This document shows positions 5,458-8,213 of a stretch of 8,213 bases of DNA, piece by piece. Below the pieces are notes generated by a model, which was given only the letters and a program-made list of their open reading frames with translations, made no database searches and was not told the origin of the DNA. This DNA comes from an uncultured Desulfobulbaceae bacterium (lineage in GTDB: Bacteria; Desulfobacterota; Desulfobulbia; Desulfobulbales; Desulfobulbaceae), in assembly GCA_945787305.1 (NCBI GenBank), contig CALZIH010000119.1:1-8213 (forward strand). The letters are read 5' to 3'. A program made the position numbers and the translations under genes. Each line of letters begins with the position of its first letter. Within the stretch, counting starts at the first letter, position 1.

Positions 5458-7395
5458 TTACCCTACAGGAAAGATTGTTTTCAAAACAGCATGCAGCCGA
5501 TCAATAACTTCAAAGGACTCCTTGAGCATCCTTTTTTCCAGTTCAGAAAGATGGCGGGGAGCAATATGGTTATCCGGTAGCGTTCCCTCCTCAATCTGGG
5601 CCAACTGGTGAAAAAGACGGAGCTGCATCTGCATCTCATAGGCCTCTCGGGAGCTATCCCACAAATCCTCCGAAATGTGTCCTTCCTCGGCCAGGACATG
5701 AAGCCTGGCAAGGGTATTCGTTTCCTTGACACCGTACTTTAAAGCAAGGACCCGAGCAAAGTTAACAAAAGGGGTCAAACCCTGGGTTTTGATATCCAGT
5801 TTATTTTGATGTTCGCCGTTTTTCTCGACAATAAAATTCTTAAAAAACGAAAGTGGTGTTCTGCTACTCATGCACTCACGGGCAAGGTGCAGCAGGTAAA
5901 TCTCCTGACGTTCAGAAAGTTTTCTGAGATATTTACGCAGGTCATCGGCCAGGGCCTCTTTGCCAAATCCTGCCCGGAAATCAAAAAATATAGTCGCATG
6001 CAGTAGTTCTTGAGGTTCCGGCGCGCCAATCCAGGCAGCAAAATAGTTTTTCCAGACAGAGACCGGCTGGCACCATTTTGGATTAATAGCCATGACCTCC
6101 CCGGGACAGAGCGGGTAGCCGCAATTAACAAGGTGATCGATGGCCTTGCGGGCAAAGGTCGAAAAATACTCATGTGCCGCCTTTTTCTGCTCCTCATCAA
6201 CGGGATCGGCATAAATGATGGCGTTGTCTTGATCGGTCTTGAATGTCTGTTCACGACGCCCTTCACTGCCAAGCAGTAACCAACAGTAATCCACAGGCGG
6301 AGGGCCAAGTTCATAATGAAGCAAATTCAATAACCGTTTCAGAATCTGGTCATTGAGCAAAGCAATCATCCGGGCAATATTCCCAGCCTTTGCCCCCTCT
6401 TTAATCAGGTTTCTTATGATTTCAGGAACCTTCTGAGATAATGGGTATAAGCCCTGTATAGAGCGCTGCTTACCAATTTCCTTAAAGAGAGAATACGGAG
6501 AGATTCCCTGCAGGAGCATGATGTCGTGGGAGGTAACAACTCCTATAATACGCCCCTTCCGCTCGACGGCCAAGTGATGCACTCCGGCGGACATCATCTT
6601 CAACAGGCCATCAAAACAAGAGGACTTGGACAGGACCGTGGCGACAAGTTCGGTCATGATCCGGCTCACCGGCTGGCGGTAGTCAAGCCCCTGGGCAATA
6701 ACCTTACTCCGCAGGTCACGGTCGGTAATGATCCCGACAATCTCTTCCTCGTCCTCCTGATCGTGTATAAACAGGGAACCGATTCGGTATCGGGCCATGG
6801 TCTGGGCCGCCTCTTGAATGGTGGCGGAAACGCTAATTTTAATAAGCTCACGTTTTATGATATCACCGACCTGCATAGTGAACAGGTGCATATCATCATC
6901 CCCACGCCGACCTATTTTGTGACGGCGCAGCTCATTGTAGGCCGTATTGATAAACTTTTCGGAGAAACTCTTCAGATAATACTGGGCAAAACCAGGTTGC
7001 TCCTCAATCAATTCAAGAAAAACCTCCCGGGGCAGCAAAAAACAAAAGGTATCCTCCACTGTCTCAATATCAAGATTGGCCTTCGTCCCCCGGATTATAG
7101 ACAAGGCGCCGACATAGGCCCCCTCTCCCCGGTAATCCTTCAGGGTTACATCACCCTCGTCATCGACGATATACGATTTGACGCCTCCGCGCTGAATTAA
7201 ATAGAGGTGAGTCAGTTCGGTTTCATCGGCTTTGAGCAGTGTTGTTCCTTTGGGGTAAAACTCCATGGTGCAGTTGGGCGCCAGGCCTTGGCGCTCTGAT
7301 TCGCTCAGGGTGCTGAAGGGAAGAGTGTTTTCCAGGAATTTTTCTATGGAATCATAGTAAACATGCTGGGTTTTGGATGCGCTGGTAACGCCCAT
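5458..7395 (-). CDS. Cyclic-nucleotide-binding-like / CBS pair / DUF294 nucleotidyltransferase-like regulator
   Basis: A 645-residue cytoplasmic multidomain protein. Domains in order: cNMP-binding-like beta-roll (about 20-145); CBS pair (about 185-295) with GIITDRD (221-227) and GVVTSHD (285-291), the G-x-x-T-x-x-D pattern that binds adenosine nucleotides; DUF294 nucleotidyltransferase-like domain (about 320-465) with GSEGRREQTFKTDQD, giving G376-S377 and the metal-binding D388/D390, and a likely third acid D472; then the helical DUF294 C-terminal domain (about 490-640). The nucleotidyltransferase motif is intact and GlnD-like, so transfer of a nucleotide to a protein or small molecule is possible but undemonstrated. 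The phosphate-binding cassette of the cNMP domain is atypical (YVGALS where FGELAL is usual, K105 near the usual Arg), so classical cAMP binding is doubtful. ATG start with GAGG 7 nt upstream. First gene of the leftward unit. Confidence 0.95.
   Translation of the reverse strand: MGVTSASKTQHVYYDSIEKFLENTLPFSTLSESERQGLAPNCTMEFYPKGTTLLKADETELTHLYLIQRGGVKSYIVDDEGDVTLKDYRGEGAYVGALSIIRGTKANLDIETVEDTFCFLLPREVFLELIEEQPGFAQYYLKSFSEKFINTAYNELRRHKIGRRGDDDMHLFTMQVGDIIKRELIKISVSATIQEAAQTMARYRIGSLFIHDQEDEEEIVGIITDRDLRSKVIAQGLDYRQPVSRIMTELVATVLSKSSCFDGLLKMMSAGVHHLAVERKGRIIGVVTSHDIMLLQGISPYSLFKEIGKQRSIQGLYPLSQKVPEIIRNLIKEGAKAGNIARMIALLNDQILKRLLNLLHYELGPPPVDYCWLLLGSEGRREQTFKTDQDNAIIYADPVDEEQKKAAHEYFSTFARKAIDHLVNCGYPLCPGEVMAINPKWCQPVSVWKNYFAAWIGAPEPQELLHATIFFDFRAGFGKEALADDLRKYLRKLSERQEIYLLHLARECMSSRTPLSFFKNFIVEKNGEHQNKLDIKTQGLTPFVNFARVLALKYGVKETNTLARLHVLAEEGHISEDLWDSSREAYEMQMQLRLFHQLAQIEEGTLPDNHIAPRHLSELEKRMLKESFEVIDRLHAVLKTIFPVG
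5461..5464 (-). promoter_or_regulatory. Ribosome binding site supporting the TTG start of the exonuclease
   Basis: AGGG on the minus strand within the last codons of the CBS gene, 8 nt before the TTG at 5450-5452. Moderate match; it supports a coupled, low-efficiency start. Confidence 0.5.
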
Positions 7396-7502
7396 GGTCA
7401 GGCCTCATCACCTTTCAATTGAAATAGAGGGAGTGGGAAGTGAGCCGGCATCGCATTTAGATTGTTGGTTGTAATAGGTTCATGCTGAATAATGTATTCT
7501 CA

Positions 7503-7563
7503 TTCGGTTCCGAAACGGTACATCATCGTCAGCAAAGCACATAACCATGACGTACCGTTTCGG
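7503..7563. promoter_or_regulatory. Perfect 12-bp inverted repeat with CCG/CGG palindromes (operator or 5' mRNA hairpin)
   Basis: CCGAAACGGTAC (7510-7521) and GTACCGTTTCGG (7552-7563) are perfect inverted copies separated by 30 bp, arm centres 42 bp apart. Each arm is itself palindromic (CCG-AAA-CGG, CCG-TTT-CGG), and the left arm overlaps a further palindrome TTCGG-TT-CCGAA (7503-7514). The site starts immediately downstream of the predicted start of the leftward promoter, so it could be a repressor operator pair or a stem-loop at the 5' end of the CBS/exonuclease mRNA. The regulator is unknown and none is encoded in the window. Confidence 0.6.
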
Positions 7564-7584
7564 GCAAGAGAATTGTACCTTGTT
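7556..7584 (-). repeat. Block shared with the region upstream of isochorismatase A
   Basis: On the minus strand: AACAAGG (7584-7578), nine bases, CTTGCCCGAAACG (7568-7556), matching 2080-2100. The nine extra bases contain the -10 hexamer of the predicted leftward promoter, absent from the other copy. Confidence 0.45.
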
Positions 7585-7600
7585 CTTTTTTCTGTTGCAA
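7572..7600 (-). promoter_or_regulatory. Candidate promoter of the CBS-exonuclease genes
   Basis: Minus strand: TTGCAA (7595-7600), 17-bp spacer, TACAAT (7572-7577, 5 of 6 for -10). Predicted start near 7565, leader of about 170 nt, with the palindrome cluster at its beginning. The -35 hexamer TTGCAA is palindromic and is shared with the rightward candidate at 7595-7623. Confidence 0.6.
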
Positions 7601-7623
7601 ATTTCCCGCTGTCTCACTAAAAA
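7595..7623 (+). promoter_or_regulatory. Candidate promoter of isochorismatase B
   Basis: TTGCAA (7595-7600), 17 bp, TAAAAA (7618-7623), the counterpart of the element upstream of gene A with the same outer blocks and spacing. If used, the MITE-like element would lie inside a leader of about 375 nt. A nearer alternative is TATGAT (7979-7984) just before the ribosome site, but it has no good -35. Support rests mainly on conservation with gene A. Confidence 0.38.
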
Positions 7624-7701
7624 TCTGTAACTTTAATCTTAATTCATAGTAGAGTACTAATTCAGAGCTGATGTCTAGCGGTTGATCAGGTGATATAAAT
7701 A

Positions 7702-7905
7702 GTTTTCATCCGGAAACGGCCTTTTTTGAGTATCTCGGTGTCAGGTAAGCGCAGACTCCGAACTGCGGGGTTCCTTGTGCGGCGTATTGATATACGCCTC
7801 CGCGAAACTCCTCGTTTTCCTGGATATCCTCAAAATATACTCGTTGCCAAACTGAAAACAACTACTTCTAATATCCGCAAAGTCTTCGACTTTCCGGATA
7901 AGAAC
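7702..7905. mobile_element. MITE-like element with terminal inverted repeats and flanking direct repeats
   Basis: The ends are imperfect inverted copies: GTTTTCATCCGGAAA (7702-7716) and the reverse complement of 7891-7905, GTTCTTATCCGGAAA, 13 of 15 identical. TAAATA flanks both sides (7696-7701 and 7906-7911; the match extends to TAAATAGT), consistent with a target-site duplication. The interior is a long imperfect palindrome: TTTTGAG-n-AT-n-TC at 7724-7736 pairs with 7823-7835, GGGGTTCC (7767-7774) with GAAACTCC (7804-7811), and GGCGTAT (7781-7787) with ATACGCC (7792-7798) around a TGAT loop. A second hairpin fills 7872-7900. No transposase is encoded; short open frames across it on both strands look accidental. 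Alternatively it could be a structured intergenic repeat or ncRNA. Copy number cannot be seen here. Confidence 0.62.
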
Positions 7906-7932
7906 TAAATAGTATTTTTTTGGTATCGCCAT

Positions 7933-7962
7933 TTGAAAAGCTGTTTGATATCTGTTTTTCAA
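7933..7962. repeat. Short inverted repeat upstream of isochorismatase B
   Basis: TTGAAAA (7933-7939) and TTTTCAA (7956-7962) are perfect 7-bp inverted copies around a 16-bp centre, between the MITE-like element and gene B. Could be an operator; AT-rich, so chance is not excluded. Confidence 0.3.
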
Positions 7963-8006
7963 CTTTTAAACAATACATTATGATCCAAAACAGCAGGAAG
8001 TCAAAT

Positions 8007-8213
8007 ATGCGAGATGAACCATCATTGTTGCGGCCAGAACAGTGTTGTCTCTATGTGGTGGACCCCCAGGAAAAACTCATGGCCCATATCCATGAGGCGG
8101 ATCGGGTGGTGAAAAATATCAGCCTCATGATACATTTGACCGAGATTCTTCACATACCGCTCATTGCCAACACGCAATATAAAAAAGGGATTGGGCCTCT
8201 TGTTCCCAAACTT
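8007..8213 (+). CDS. Isochorismatase-family cysteine hydrolase (paralogue B), N-terminal part
   Basis: The frame is open for 69 codons from ATG (8007-8009) to the window edge. The visible part includes CCLYVVDPQEKLMAHIH, with D19 as the expected catalytic Asp, and NTQYKKGIGP. The catalytic Lys and Cys lie beyond the edge. Residues 8-69 align without gaps to residues 4-65 of paralogue A, 45 of 62 identical; the N-terminus is four residues longer. A good ribosome site AGGAAG (7995-8000) lies 6 nt upstream, unlike gene A, so expression may differ. It is divergent from the CBS gene across a 611-bp intergenic region. Substrate unknown, as for A; whether the gene is intact cannot be judged. Confidence 0.93.
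   Translation, partial: MRDEPSLLRPEQCCLYVVDPQEKLMAHIHEADRVVKNISLMIHLTEILHIPLIANTQYKKGIGPLVPKL

Noticed and set aside
7480..7548. 22-codon minus-strand upstream frame (MVMCFADDDVPFRNRMRIHYSA) in the CBS leader
   Set aside because: No ribosome site, and it overlaps the inverted repeat; no composition suggesting attenuation.
7503..7563. Integron attC-like or phage attachment site
   Set aside because: The arms lack the conserved attC core sequences and no integrase, cassette or tRNA target is nearby.
7726..7962. Open frames of 60 and 73 codons on opposite strands over the MITE-like element
   Set aside because: Both lie mainly within the inverted-repeat structure, have no ribosome site or recognisable domain, and one needs a TTG start. 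They look like by-products of the repeat.
1..8213. CRISPR array, tRNA or rRNA genes, toxin-antitoxin or defence genes
   Set aside because: No regularly spaced direct repeats, no cloverleaf-type sequence and no matching protein motifs were seen on either strand.

Overview
The window looks like ordinary chromosomal DNA from a Gram-negative bacterium. The most likely group is Desulfobacterota (Desulfobulbales-like), judging by the style of the AlaRS, moderate GC, and a sodium:solute symporter cluster with a DUF4212 partner. That placement is an inference from protein style, not a measured result.

Layout. (1) 1-1274, minus: the first 424 codons of alaS, cut by the window edge. (2) 1355-1906, minus: a complete isochorismatase-type cysteine hydrolase, called A here. 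(3) 1907-2307: non-coding, with upstream sequence of gene A and a strong intrinsic terminator at 2223-2255 for the symporter unit. (4) 2308-7395, all minus: a four-gene unit read right to left. It encodes a cNMP-like/CBS/nucleotidyltransferase regulator (DUF294), a DEDDh 3'-5' exonuclease with a TTG start, a small two-helix DUF4212 symporter subunit, and a large VC_2705-type sodium:solute symporter. A near-consensus sigma70 promoter lies between the exonuclease and the symporter pair, so the transporter can be expressed alone from a roughly 170-nt leader. (5) 7396-8006: a 611-bp divergent intergenic region with candidate promoters in both directions, a perfect 12-bp inverted repeat next to the leftward promoter, and a MITE-like element of about 204 bp with terminal inverted repeats and flanking direct repeats. 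(6) 8007-8213, plus: the start of a second isochorismatase-family gene, B, closely related to A.

How the genes work together. The symporter, its small subunit, the CBS/DUF294 protein and the exonuclease form a recurrent proteobacterial neighbourhood linked to acetate or other short-chain carboxylate uptake. The regulator probably senses adenine nucleotides through its CBS pair, and its nucleotidyltransferase-like domain may modify an unknown target. The substrate and the role of the exonuclease are not proven by sequence.

The most unusual signals are non-coding. The two isochorismatase paralogues flank the symporter cluster in inverted orientation and share short upstream blocks in the same relative orientation and, for two of them, at identical spacing. 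The DNA upstream of B also carries the MITE-like insertion and a cluster of CCG/CGG palindromes.
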